64,000 bases of DNA from Numida meleagris. Taxonomy: Eukaryota > Chordata > Aves > Galliformes > Numididae. Both the position numbers and the translations under genes were made by a program. The notes beneath the pieces are model-generated. The model did no database searches, was not told the origin of the DNA, and was given only the letters and a program-made list of their open reading frames with translations. How positions within the stretch are numbered: the stretch's first letter is position 1; each line of letters opens with the position of its first letter. The stretch spans positions 79,687,575 to 79,751,574 of the forward strand of contig NC_034412.1 in NCBI RefSeq assembly GCF_002078875.1. The letters are read 5' to 3'. Positions 13,901 through 25,400 of the stretch are shown here, one piece after another.

Positions 13901-14160
13901 GAGACAGACTTATCACTCTCATCACTCACCGGTTGTGATTTATTGGCTGTGGCACAGCAACCTCCCTCTGAGAAATATTGCAGAGACGTGAGCAGAAGGA
14001 ACCTTGCAAGGGGTTAATACTGTAATCTTTTTCTAGTCTGTTTATAATCCCAACAGTAGGCCAGTAGCAGAAGAGGGTGGATCTAAAAAAGTACGGGAGG
14101 GGATGTGTGCATATGTGTGAATGTGTATCTGTGTGCTTGCCCTGCTTTTCTGAACTGTCT
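10959..14160. other. Upstream flank of CCKAR
   Basis: No other gene found. The CCKAR promoter is expected toward the right end. A TG-rich stretch at about 14104-14142 and a TTTATAAT at about 14040 are visible, but neither fixes a transcription start. The 88-codon ORF at 13634 has no family features. Confidence 0.35.
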
Positions 14161-14206
14161 TGTATGGCATAAATCTTTTTCAGCCTGACCAGGGTGATCC
14201 TGACGG

Positions 14207-14302
14207 ATGGTTAAAGAGCTTTCTTGCACCACTGCCTCTCTCATATTCCTCTTGAAGACTTCATTCAGAAGATATTTGTTTACTGAAAGAATGGGCAGAT
14301 AG
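14207..14302 (+). promoter_or_regulatory. Candidate upstream ORF in the CCKAR leader
   Basis: An ATG at 14207 opens a 31-codon frame that stops with TAG at 14300-14302, 47 bases before the CCKAR ATG. A two-codon ATG-GCA-TAA also lies at 14164-14172. If transcription starts upstream of 14.16 kb, both would be uORFs. The transcription start is unknown, and I see no convincing TATA box, so this is tentative. Confidence 0.3.
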
Positions 14303-14349
14303 TTACAAACCAGCCTTCTTCGTAGAAGCTAACCTGTGGATCCTGAAGG

Positions 14350-14470
14350 ATGGAAATAGTTGATGCTAGCTTCCTTGAGAACAGTACCAATATCACTGCT
14401 TTGCTGTGTGATATCCTTTTGGAAAATGAGACTTTTTACTGTGTGGATGATCCACCTTATTCTTCTAAAG
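14350..14470 (+). CDS. CCKAR: CCKAR coding exon 1
   Basis: Encodes residues 1-40 plus the first base of codon 41: the extracellular N-terminus with three Asn-X-Thr/Ser sequons. It ends AAAG, followed by the donor GTAGGT at 14471. The 736-bp intron 1 follows. The 5' UTR boundary cannot be read from sequence alone. Confidence 0.95.
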
Positions 14471-17400
14471 GTAGGTATAGAAAATAGATCTTTCAGGCAG
14501 TTTTAGTTCTAGCTGGAAGCAAGCATGGAGAGAAACAGCCACACAAGGCTTTTTCTGTGGGGGAATGCAAAATCAACTACATGCTGATAAGTTAGGATGA
14601 GAAACAGGCAGGAGAGAGTTCAGTATGTACTGGTTTTCCAAGTTAGATATCCAGCTGGATCAAAATTGGGTTAGAATGGAAAACTGACAGCAGGAATATT
14701 GGGTACAAAATATAAACAGCTCTTTGAAGGGCATGGAGAAACACAATTTTGACTCTGAGAAAGTCCATAGCACCAGAGTTATGTGATCTGACACCATGTG
14801 TAAAAGAGATTAACTATGAAATCATAACACTATGAGACTGAAATAATCATCACTGTATTAAAATGCTTTTGATCACTGCATCATTTCATCCTTTCACACG
14901 AAAGGAGGGATTTCTGTGGTGAATGAGCAGTGCACATTAAGCAGTTTGAGCAGAACATGCTTTTCAGAAGTTGTACTTGGCTCTCCAGAAGTGCACTGTA
15001 TGTGTCCTACCTTAATGTTATTCAGGTAGATAAACTACATTGAAGAAATTCAGAACTTCCCTGGATTGGTATAAGGGCATAAACCTTAGCAAAACTAAAA
15101 CCGGGCAGGCTTTTGGAAGGGTTTACCTTCTGATTAAAGGATGAATCATACAATAGTCTATGATCTGTATATTTCACAGTCGATTTCTCTTTGTGACAAT
15201 TTTCAGATTTGCATCAGATAATCCGGATCCTGCTGTATTGTCTGATATTTCTGCTCAGTGTTTTGGGGAACATTCTGGTCATCACTGTGCTGATAAGAAA
15301 CAAACAGATGAGAACAGTCACCAACACATTTCTGCTGTCGCTGGCAGTCAGCGACCTAATGCTCTGCCTCTTCTGCATGCCATTCACCCTCATACCCAAC
15401 CTGCTGAAAGATTTTATTTTTGGGAGCACTGTTTGCAAAACTGCCACTTACTTCATGGGTAAGCCTTGGAAGTTCACTCTTGTTTTGAATATTAACTAGT
15501 GGGATATGTGAGAAGGTCGTTAAAGACCTGACTTTTTTCTATCTGCCATTGAACAGTTACCAAAATCATCAAGAAACAACTCTGTAGGGCAGATATTTAT
15601 AGTTTTGGTTTCCTAAGCCTGATCCAGCAAAATACAGAGACACCCAGTTAATTTTAACTGCACACAGATATGTTTTACTGGATCAGGTGAAGTGAGAAGT
15701 GTTTCATACAAGCAAGCTTTAACAGGTACCTGGCACATACAGCTCCTTACCTATCACTGATGGAACTATTAGTAGTGTCCAGATCATCCGTCGGCAAGAA
15801 CAGTCTGCATAGTCCTCACTACACAGATTTTTGGTAGCAGTGATACATGAGAAGAAAAAAACAGAAGTAGGTACCATTTGCAGAGCTGGATGTTAGAGCA
15901 AGGGCTTTGTAAGAACAGATCAGGTCAGATCAGAGGTCAGCAGGAGACCACGACATGCAGGCTGTGCAGGTACAGCTCTTACAGACTGACCCCAGGAAGT
16001 CACACTTCTGTATGCCGTGCTGTACCTCCTTCGGTTGTGGAGGCTGACCCAGGAGTTTCAAAATGCCTGCACTGTGCTCCTTTAACTTGCGCCCTTGAGA
16101 ACTCTGATGTAATGTGAAAGTACGCACCTAAACTGGGAATGGGAAATCAACATCTTTTTGTAGATAAAACCAGTAAAACTAAAGGCTGTGTTTAAACAAT
16201 TGTAATGAATTGCTGCCATAAACGCCATAAAAATTCACCTAAGCAATGTAACCTCTCACTTATTTCACAATTTGTAAGTTAGTTTACAAAAATCCAGTGA
16301 AATCTTTCTGATCCTGCAGATTTTAGCTCAGAAGGTGTCTTATTTGAAGAATCAGAATGTGGATATATCCCTTTAGCAACTCAGGTTAAGAGGCTTCTAT
16401 TGATAAATAGGCACTGACAACCATTCTATCACCTATGCTCTTAGTCTTTGATTTTAAGATGTAAGAAGACATATTCAATTAATCTATGTAAAGCAAGGGG
16501 TAAGACACTAGTATTTTATATTTTGACTGACATCAGAGCATTCATGAAAATTAAAGTTCATACACTGAAAGAAAAATTTGTTGTAAAATTAAGCAAAAAA
16601 AAAAAATAATCCTGCAGTGGTAAACTGAGATGCTTCGGTGACAGAAGTACAGGCCACTGCACTGTATTTTATAATATATGAGCAGGTGAAATTAAGGACA
16701 CTTGAAGGATAAAGATTTGGCTTCGTGGCTTTAGTTCTCCTGCTTTTTTAACTCCATTAGCATCTAATTTTAAAAAAATGGGAATATTTAATTCAGTTGA
16801 GTGAGGAAATCAGATCACCAATCTAGCAGGACAAGTGAAAAATTAAAGTGACAGAATAGAGACCATGGCACTCTGTGTTAAATGAATACTAGCAAAATCC
16901 CACTATTTCAAATGCTGATTTGAAATGAAGCACAATTACTCTGGTGTACGAAAAAGAAGAATTAGAAGGAAAAGTGCCCTCCTTCTGTTTTCAGAATTTC
17001 ATGGTTTGAATGAATGAATCTTTTCTCTTGAACTTCTGGCACTAGAGAAATGAGCAGGAGTATGAGCATGGAGGCTTAGACCCATTTTCTATGCACTCTT
17101 CATTAACTTAATCAGCATGTTATTTATAAATAATTTTGTTTATGACTAGCTTGCTGTATTTGTATTTTTTTCTGCGTTTATGCAGAAAGTTACCAAGATT
17201 ATTTGAAAATAACACGAACATTTTAAACAAGAGAATAACCTCTTTGTATCCTATTTGCAGGTATCTCTGTAAGTGTATCTACATTCAACCTGGTTGCCAT
17301 CTCTTTGGAAAGGTACAGTGCCATCTGCAAACCTCTACAGTCCAGGGTTTGGCAGACAAAATCCCATGCCTTGAAAGTGATTGCTGCTACCTGGTGTGTT

Positions 17401-20054
17401 TCTTTTACCATCATGTCACCATACCCAATTTACAGCAAGCTCGTCCCCTTCACCAAGTACAACAACAGCACAGCCAACATGTGTCGGCTCCTTTGGCCAA
17501 GCGATGTCATTCAGCAGTCTTGGTAAGACATAACTGACTGTTAGCAAATGCATAGTTGTCTGGTGGAAAACAGGATTTCACAGTAGCATTAAGCCTATTG
17601 AAAATTAAATATTAACCATCAGCAAACATGTGCGCTTCTCTCAAGCTTATTTATAGAAAAAAAATCTTATTTTTAAGCCGCTTACATTTTGACTCTTTTA
17701 CGACTTTCGCCTTGTCATAGGAAGGACACCTAACATGGCAATGATTCTCACACTGGTCTGCTAAGCCCCTACCTTAAAGAAAGCATCTGTCACCAATCAA
17801 GGCAGAATACTTCTGCTTTAACTCATTTAAGCATAAACTCCAGTATTTTCAGATAAGTCTTCATTAATCTCAGAAAAACACACACAAGCTCCCTTCCGTG
17901 CGCTGCCTTGCCTCTTAATATTTTTGTCCGAAAGTCCTCTGAAGCAGACAAGTAGAATTTGAAAACTTGGAGAGACTGAAAATGCCCTTCCTGAGAACTC
18001 AGCCTTTTCGGTCATTTGTAGAGAACAGGGGAAGAGGAATGAGGGGAGGGGCAGAGCTCCAGGTCGTACACCTCCAGACAGGCTAAGTAAACAGCAGCAC
18101 CATCAAGCAGCAATATTATTTTGACATTGTGTCCTTCTACAATGATCGAATACTTTAACTGGTGCCAAGAAGATGTAAGATTTTAATTATTTTTTTTGCT
18201 CCTGGAGGTCAGTTGAAAGTGGGAACAAGATTAAAGTATGCACCACAAGAGCCTCTGTGCCCACTCACATTAAAGTCGTATCAATGCTTTCAGTAGCCTT
18301 GAGTTTGTCAGTGTGAGTGCAGGTGAGGAGGAAGGATGCAGGGCAAACTTCTCTCCTCCAAGGTATCACTACAGATTCTAAGATGTGTTAATGAGTTTGT
18401 ACCAAAGTTCCAAGGAGCAGGAGAGATGTAGGCTCCTGAATGTTTAAATAGAATGATTTCCCCATCTTTTAGTTGCATTAGAGAAGCTGCCTTCAGTGCC
18501 TTACACAGGAGAGCATCAAACAGTGACGTGCGACCAAGCGAAAGGCACTCCCCTCAAACAGGGGGCTGCCAGCCCCAGGGGCTCTGCATGGCCCCAGGGG
18601 TGGGAGCCCCACTGGTGGCTGCTCCATCCCTCCAATGAGTGCCACTGCCTATGGTAAGGAAGAGCACACCAGCTACTGGAAGCCAGTACCAGGGTCTCCT
18701 CTGAGGATCAACAGCCGCTCCTGTGGCTTCCGCAAGGCCACAGGAACATATGGAGAAAACAAGGTTTGCGCTACTCCCCAGCCTCTGTCCGTCTCTTGAT
18801 TCTTTAGGTACACTTTCCTGCTGCTCATACTCTTTCTTATACCTGGGATAATAATGATGGTTGCATATGGCCTCATCTCATTGGAACTCTACAGAGGAAT
18901 AAAATTTGATACCAGCCAGAGAAGATACTCAAGAGGTAACAATGCATTTCAGTTCCTTCTTTAAGTTAGAGTTGAAGATGCGAGCAGTCATCTTGAGGCC
19001 ACTATAAGCAAACTTTTCTGTTTGTAAAAATAATGGTTATAATCTGTTTCAGTCAGGAGCATTTATTTGTTGATTGAAGTGATTCTATTGTTCTCTTGCC
19101 AGTAATTCTTCACCTATGGTTTGTTTGCAGACATTCCAGGTGGAATGCTTTAAATTTAAGTTGTTATAGAAACGTCAGGATTTTTTTCTGGCTGTGGATT
19201 AGGATCATTTCTGTCAGGAAAGTTCATAACAAAATTGTCAAATTAGAATAGCAGCATATTATTTTGAAAACTATCTTGAGCAAATACTGGAGCAAACGGT
19301 GTTTTCTGTTGCATCTGTTGTGTCCAATTACGATGTGAGAATACTGGGGTCCGCAGACACAGAACAGCTGATACATGAGTGATGCAAAACTAAGGCAGTG
19401 CTTTCTTTGAAGCAGTTGTTCAGCTGTGAGTTATGTTAGTTACTTAGATCAGATTCTTCTTTTTGTATTTTGAAACACTGTTCAGAGATGTTTTGCCAAC
19501 TATTTAAGTACTCCTTTATGTGTACAGAAAGAAAAGTCAGTACCAGCATCACCAAATACGAGGACGGAGATGGGTGCTACCTGCACAAAGCCAAAAGGAA
19601 AAGGAAAGTGCCATTGCAACAGCTCTCTGCTATGAGCAACAGCAAAATAGACAGGGCGAGAAGCAGCAGCTCTTCTGCCAACCTGATGGCCAAGAAACTT
19701 GTCATCCGCATGCTGATGGTGATAGTGGTTTTGTTTTTCATTTGCTGGACTCCCATCTTCAGCGTGAACGCCTGGCGCGCGTTTGACACCGCCTCTGCAG
19801 ACCTGCATCTCTCGGGAGCTCCCATCTCCTTTATCCACCTGCTGTCCTACACTTCTGCCTGCGTGAACCCCATCATATACTGCTTTATGAACAAGCGTTT
19901 CCGCATGGGTTTTCTAGCCACTTTCACCTGCTGCACTAAGCAAAAGCCGCCTGTGATTAGAGGAGAGGTTGGTGATGAAGAGGAGGGGAAGACGACAAGG
20001 GCTTCGCTCTCCAAGTGCTCTTACACACACATGAATGTGTCTGCACCACCCTGA
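14350..20054 (+). CDS. CCKAR: Cholecystokinin receptor type A, complete gene (5 coding exons)
   Basis: Plasma-membrane class A GPCR for sulfated CCK peptides, which couples mainly to Gq and acts in gut, pancreas and vagal/brain satiety signalling (family knowledge). Joining 14350-14470, 15207-15458, 17261-17522, 18808-18935 and 19528-20054 gives 1290 nt: 429 residues plus TGA, close to the human 428. Visible landmarks are N-glycosylation sequons at N11, N14 and N26, the TM1 Asn N62, TM2 Asp D90, the disulfide pair C117/C199, ERY at 141-143 in place of DRY, a long third loop with a poly-Ser run near 300-304, CWTP at 327-330, NPIIY at 368-372 and a palmitoylation-type CC at 389-390. M198 and R200 match human Met195/Arg197, and N335 and R338 match Asn333/Arg336; these contact CCK in the human receptor. 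The start ATG has A at -3 and G at +4. CCKBR is excluded by the close CCKAR-type sequence and the RBPJ neighbour. Confidence 0.97.
14471..15206 (+). other. CCKAR: CCKAR intron 1
   Basis: A 736-nt GT-AG intron. No repeat or embedded gene is visible. Confidence 0.9.
15207..15458 (+). CDS. CCKAR: CCKAR coding exon 2 (TM1-TM2, start of TM3)
   Basis: Follows the acceptor TTTTCAG and completes the Asp codon split across intron 1. Encodes residues 41-124, including the GN motif of TM1, the LAVSD motif of TM2 and the conserved Cys117 at the top of TM3. It ends ATGG before the donor GTAAGC. The reading frame runs open about 40 nt into the intron, which is coincidental. Confidence 0.96.
15459..17260 (+). 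other. CCKAR: CCKAR intron 2
   Basis: A 1802-nt GT-AG intron, AT-rich, with a short A run near 16600. No repeat or embedded gene is visible. Confidence 0.9.
17261..17522 (+). CDS. CCKAR: CCKAR coding exon 3 (TM3-TM4, second extracellular loop)
   Basis: Begins after the acceptor TTTGCAG and encodes residues 125-211. It carries the ERY microswitch (141-143), TM4 and the second extracellular loop. In that loop Met198-Cys199-Arg200 corresponds to the human sulfotyrosine-contact residues and the disulfide Cys. It ends TCTTG before the donor GTAAGA, splitting the Trp212 codon. Confidence 0.96.
17523..18807 (+). other. CCKAR: CCKAR intron 3
   Basis: A 1285-nt GT-AG intron. A GC-rich patch at about 18520-18640 contains runs of C and G (cagccccaggggctct). 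It has no recognisable gene or transposon. Confidence 0.9.
18808..18935 (+). CDS. CCKAR: CCKAR coding exon 4 (TM5)
   Basis: Begins after the acceptor TTCTTTAG and encodes residues 212-254: TM5 with Pro224 and the start of intracellular loop 3 (RRYSR). The donor is GTAACA at 18936. It is missed as a start-to-stop ORF because it has no ATG of its own in a useful place, but phase continuity with exons 3 and 5 is exact. Confidence 0.95.
18936..19527 (+). other. CCKAR: CCKAR intron 4
   Basis: A 592-nt GT-AG intron. Nothing else is recognisable in it. Confidence 0.9.
19528..20054 (+). CDS. CCKAR: CCKAR coding exon 5 (loop 3, TM6, TM7, C-tail, stop)
   Basis: Begins after the acceptor TGTACAG and encodes residues 255-429 plus TGA. 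It contains the long basic and Ser-rich third intracellular loop, TM6 with CWTP, the NAWR motif (N335, R338) that contacts the CCK C-terminus in the human receptor, TM7 with NPIIY, the CC palmitoylation-type pair and an acidic then Ser/Thr-rich tail. The frame is open upstream to an intronic ATG at 19470, which is not the start of a separate gene. Confidence 0.97.
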
Positions 20055-20790
20055 GCTACATCAGAAGGGGCTACAAGTGGCCCACAGAAATTCAAGTGGA
20101 CATCGTCTGGTCTTGGGAAGTGGCTGTGGCATTAGTTGATATGATTTAGTTCTGAGGTAATGAAACACTTCAGCTGACAGTAAACGCGGTGAGAACTTCA
20201 TGGGAAATGGATGCTGTCTCTGTCTGAGCTTTATATCATTTTCCCTTCAAAAGTACAAAGGAGGAAGAGGGCTCTTTGAAGATAAGGGGCTTTATAAAAA
20301 GCCTTAGAGGATGGTCTATTTGTCATAAATTCTCCTGTAAAAAAAATGTCCTTAACATCAGAAGTTTAGCTCAGTATTCTGCTGCACTTCTAAGCATCTC
20401 CGAAAATTTCCAAGGTGCCAATAGATTCTCCTCAAACACGAATACATGTATTTCAGTTTTCACTTCAGTCTCTCTGCCTTACAATCAAAATCATTCAGTT
20501 ACATCTGAAGTATTTTTTCACATTATTTTAGCTGAGCTAATACGTGTCGAGATCATGCTGCTACCATAGTCAAGTAAAAGCATTTTGGGGTGGGGAGAAT
20601 GGGCTTTTCCATGTGAAAATAATGCTTTTAAGTAACATAATTTCATCTTTTTTTCTAAATAAAACAAAAATAAATATTGATGACTTTAAATGTGGACAGA
20701 AAGGATTTTCACCTGGCAATAACCTATGATAAATTACCATCATTTGAGTGTATCTTTGTTTTAAATAAAAGACATAGAACAAGCATAGAG
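20055..20790 (+). other. CCKAR: Probable CCKAR 3' UTR and poly(A) region
   Basis: Non-coding sequence after the CCKAR stop. AATAAA hexamers occur at 20658-20663, 20669-20674 and 20764-20769, which would give a 3' UTR of roughly 0.6-0.75 kb. No single site has a decisive GT-rich downstream element, so the exact cleavage point is open. Short ORFs here look like chance. Confidence 0.5.
20658..20674 (+). promoter_or_regulatory. Overlapping candidate poly(A) signals for CCKAR
   Basis: Two canonical AATAAA hexamers lie 11 nt apart in an A-rich stretch about 600 nt after the CCKAR stop. A third lies about 95 nt further on, at 20764. This is the expected position for the CCKAR mRNA end, but usage is not shown by sequence alone. 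Confidence 0.45.
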
Positions 20791-22183
20791 AAGTGGATTT
20801 CTTCCTCTGCAGCTGCGAGCACCCGCGCATGCAAGGGGCAGATGAGAGCTGAGCCTCGAAGGCTTACATGGAAATTGCCACCCTGGGGAGCACAGGGATA
20901 AGGGTGAAGGCCTGGAATGATGCCTGCAGTAGCAATCCATTGCACAAATCGCAGTCACTCCTGGCCTGGTACTGCACACAGCAAAATAAAAGCCACAAGA
21001 TGCAGGACAGCAGAAACAGCACACAAAACGAGCACAGACTGAAAGACTTCACCACAGAGTGTAGGATTTTTCTCAACTTTGGGGCTATTTTTCCAATTGC
21101 ACATACTTGTAAACAGACTCAACATAGAAAAATCTTTTAACACTGTAATTATTGCTGTTCTACTGAGCAAGGAATTCAATCTCTTCACTGCGTGCTGTAC
21201 GGGTGAGCGTGGGTGCTCGGTGGAGCCGGGCAGGAGAAGCCAGATAATCTATTTTGTTCCGTGAAAATATCCCATTGGAGATGCTTCCCTCTCCGAGCTG
21301 AGTCAATATCATTTAAAAAATTTCTTATTAGCCAGAGATTAAATTTGAGTACTGCATGGAATGAAGATGTGGATATTAAATATAACCACTCTCAAGGTTT
21401 TAATCAGAAAAATCTGATCTCTTTACAGAATGATTTTAAATTGGAAATAGGGTTTGAGTTTCAAGCACCCAGAGCTACGTTCTGCACTCAGTTATTGCCC
21501 ACAGTGCCTTCCCCAAATAACTTAGCACACAACTTCAGCTATTAGGTTATTTTGCATCCAGCTTGCTCACAGACAGGAAATTAAAATAAAATTCTAAACA
21601 CTATTTATACACAACCCATAGAAACAACGTTTTGCCTGCCATGTTAATAAAGCAGCACTGTTCCTGGAACTGCTGAGACTACCAACATCTATCTGACCTT
21701 TTGCAAATACCTACTGAATTAAATTATGGGATTTAGTTCATAACAGTGAAATGAAAAGTTTACTCCACCTAAGGCTGCAGGATGAGACCCTCTGCGAACC
21801 TGTCCTCCTACTGACACTGAAGGAACAAACTCAGCTGCTTTTGGATTGATGTGGAAGAATTAGAGAAGAAAACAACTTTTTTTTCTGAATCATCTATAGC
21901 ATTTGAAAGCCTGGCTTTACTATGGCTGTTGCTTATATGCAAAAAATCACATTTTAATGATATGCTAGATCTGAATATTGCTAACTACACACTGAAACAC
22001 AAGTTTTAGAATAAGTTTTAACATAAGTTTTATTCTAAAACATACATTTTATTCTAAAGCTTAAGCATAAGAACATTAGCTCTGTGGCCTAGCTCCCGAA
22101 GAATTGAGCCTTAAGCCCAAATCCAGCACACAGCAGGAATTATGTTTTTAAGATGAAATATTGCAATTCAGTCATTTTCATAA
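20791..22183. other. Intergenic region between CCKAR and RBPJ, left part
   Basis: Overlapping random ORFs of 60-110 codons on both strands, none with a recognisable domain. It contains the short inverted repeat listed separately. Confidence 0.4.
22003..22041. repeat. Perfect 12-bp inverted repeat
   Basis: gttttagaataa at 22003-22014 and its exact reverse complement ttattctaaaac at 22030-22041 flank a 15-nt spacer. A further tattctaaag copy follows at about 22052. It lies in AT-rich intergenic DNA 2 kb past CCKAR. Confidence 0.7.
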
Positions 22184-22472
22184 AATTGTTTGAGTTGGAG
22201 GGGACCTTTAAAGGTCATCTAGTCCAACTTCCCCAGTAATGAGCAGGGACATCCATAGCTCGCTCAAGTTGCTCAGAGCCTGGTTCAATCTGATCTTGAA
22301 GGTCTCCAGAGACGGGGCAGCCACCACACCCTTGGGTACCCTGTGCCAGTGCCTCACCACCCTTATTGTAAAAGTCTTCTTCTATCCAGTCTGAATCTCT
22401 TCTCTTTTAGTTTGAATCCATTTCCCCTCGTCCTATCACCACAGACCATGCTCAAGAGTCCGTCCCCTTCTT
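22184..22472 (-). mobile_element. CR1 LINE fragment, reverse orientation
   Basis: Features include gagttggaggggacctttaa, aggtcatctagtccaact, ttgaaggtctccagagacgg, accctgtgccagtgcctcac and ccatttcccctcgtcctatc, ending near tcaagagtccgtccccttct. It is a 3' CR1 portion with moderate divergence. Confidence 0.93.
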
Positions 22473-25400
22473 TCACACAGAATCATTTTGTCCTCTCTAC
22501 TCCACCTCCCAGCACAGGGAACTTCAGTCTTTCTGCAATGTGTGCACACCTCAGTAGCACGCTCCTTGCATCTGTAAGGTGCCTTCCCCTCACTAGATCC
22601 ATGGACTCCTCCCAACACCTTTAATTCAGATACTGCTCTCAGTGGAAATTTGTGTTAGACAGTAAGTATGAGCAGGCTGGTAGCAAACTAAAGGGAACCT
22701 AAAGTCGCCTTATTTGAACATCATTTGTTTACAAGTGTTTGAGGGAGAAATCCTATCCCACAAGCCTATTTTGACAACTGGCAGCAGAAGCACCAAAGGC
22801 AAGCTACTTCTTAGATGCAGCAAACAAACAGCAAAGGACTAAAACAATACATTTCAGATGTAGAATGCCCACAAGTCTCTTAAACTCTTCTCTTCTTCTT
22901 CTTTCTCCCCATCTCCTGCCCGTGTCCTGTGGTCCCACAGCCGCACAACCCTGCTTGTGCTCACACCCTGTCTCCCTTGAATGCCAACTGCTCACAGCCC
23001 TCCTGCAGCTTGGAGCAGATGACTTCAGGCAGAAGCAGACAAACAGATGAAGGATCGCACCCCCTTTATTTTCTCAGATGTCCATTTTTCTTGGATAACA
23101 GCTGATGATTCTTTGTACAGATCAAGGTACATAAGGAGCGTCACTAGACTCAAAGATTGTACTTACTTCCTCTTCCACTTCTCAGGACTTTTTTCTCAGT
23201 CTGAATTGAACGGATGGTGAGCTACGCGGAAGGCTCCTAGTGGCAAAAGTTGTCCGTTCTCAGAGGAGAGAAAAGAAAGATCAGAATTAATGGCTTCGAG
23301 CAAGGATGATACAGAAGAGAATCTCATCTCTTTATTACAGTATCACGCAACACAGTCCAATGGAATCTCACACCCGTCACACGCCTATAGGTCAGAAATC
23401 TGCTCACAGTTTTCCTCTCCATTTTTCTTTGTGCATTATTCGTTTCTGCTACAGATCTCCAACACAGCCAATCCCGGGCTCTTCTCCCATCAGCAACCTC
23501 CATGTCAGATTAATGTGAGCCTAAAAAATGCCAGAATTTCTGCCTAAGTGGTCTATAAAAGTCACACTTTTGGCAATACATTTTAATTTTTTTTTCTCCT
23601 GCAACACTTGGTAGGTACCCAAGGCAGCTTAACAGGGAAGAAAAATGCAAAGGAAACATTCTTGAATGGTAATGCTCCCACTTTGTTTGCCTAATGGCAA
23701 ACCGTCCCTGCTTGGAGCTATTATCTGCATCTTCAGGGATAATTACAGCACAAAGAGTTTTCTTTGGTGCTGCTCCCAGCTGCGTAACAAAGGCACTCAT
23801 TCCAAGCTAGGGAGATGCAAGTTATCTGCTGTACTGAGAGGCGAGACAATGTCTTCATTATAGCCAGCAGGTAGCAAGCATCAGGTAGCAACCATCCCCT
23901 GCAGGCACACTATTTAATTTTAATAGATTTCCTGCTATTTCAGCAGTTACTTATTTTATTTATTTATTTTTAATCTCCTGCAAGAACGAAGAAATGCAGT
24001 TTACACTGAATTTGATGTGAAACAGTGAATGAATGCCCGTGCAGCTCTTGTGAATATCCTACAAACACTGGGGTTACAAACCCTCCGGGTGCAGCCTCCC
24101 CAGTGCTGGGCAGAGGGGTAGGATCACCTCTCCTGAGCTGCAGGTGATACTACGCCTAGTGCAGCCAAGAATGCCACGAGCTTTTGAGCAGCTTACAAGC
24201 CTGCCATGGGATCTTCCATACCTGACCTCTTCAGCACCTCACTGCTAAGCTGAAGGGAGATGGGCAGTGACTAGAGTTGCCTCCTTGCTCTGAACCTGAC
24301 TCAAAACAGCCCACAGCCCCGTCCTCACCTTCACTACGACTTCCTTGCTGTCATTACAGCAGAACACGAGGATAGTGATGTCCTCCCAGCATCCCCTCTA
24401 GATTTCACACATACCCAGCTCAACACAACTCCAGTGGAGGAAGAGCACTGCAGTGCGGGGAGCCTGCAGGAGGCACAGCCCTGCTGGGACACAGTCAGGG
24501 CTGAAGGGACATACAGGGAAACAAGAAGCAAGTTCTTAGCTATAAGGCAGGGGCTTCATGCTGGATTTTTTACAAGAAGAAAGCTCTGCTGGTATCTAAG
24601 CCCTGGCCACACTGAGGTTGCAGTTCTAGGAAAAGGATCCAGAAAACATATCTCAGTGCCCTTCTGTTTATTAAATAAGAAACCTGTTTAAATAGTGTCA
24701 ACCAGATGAAGCAAAACAATACAGTCCAGGGGAGACTGTGAGGCAGAGCTCTGTGTTCCCTGCTGTTTTTTAAGCTTTTTTTCTTTCCCTTCTTTTGGAT
24801 GTATTTCCTTGCTTTTTGCAAAGTAGTGAATGTTCGTAGAATTTCCACTGAAGGCGAGGTTTTTCCACAAGACATCAAATGTTTACTGACGTTCTACATA
24901 ACTTCCCCACTGCATCGGTTTGTCAAATATTTATTGAAGCAGAGACAGACTTCTCTGCCGTGCCCTGAGCTGAGGGAGACAGGGCTCCAGGTCCAGTATG
25001 GAAAGAGACAGAAAGCCATGGGGCTGCAGCTTTGTCCTATACTGCTTTCGTGAGATTTGTAAGGGATCAGTGGGAGCAGTGGATATTCAGAGAAGCAGTG
25101 AAGGAAAGCAAAACTGAGGCTGATGTTCCTGCAGCTGGAAACATGGTTCTGCAAAAAGTGAATATAGGGCTGGGAGAGAAGCTGGAGGGCTGGGTGTGTA
25201 TGAAAAAAATTTCAACCTTGTAAAGCAGGCAAATATAAAAGAGCACTGCAATTACACAAAGGAAGAAAGGGCAATCTGATCTGTGGGGAGAGACAACCAT
25301 TGCACCATTTGTTGGTTCTGAACTGTCGCAGCCATGTTGTGGATGAGAGAAAAGGCAGCTAGGTGCTCCCTCATTCAAGGAATTTGCACTGCATTGTATG

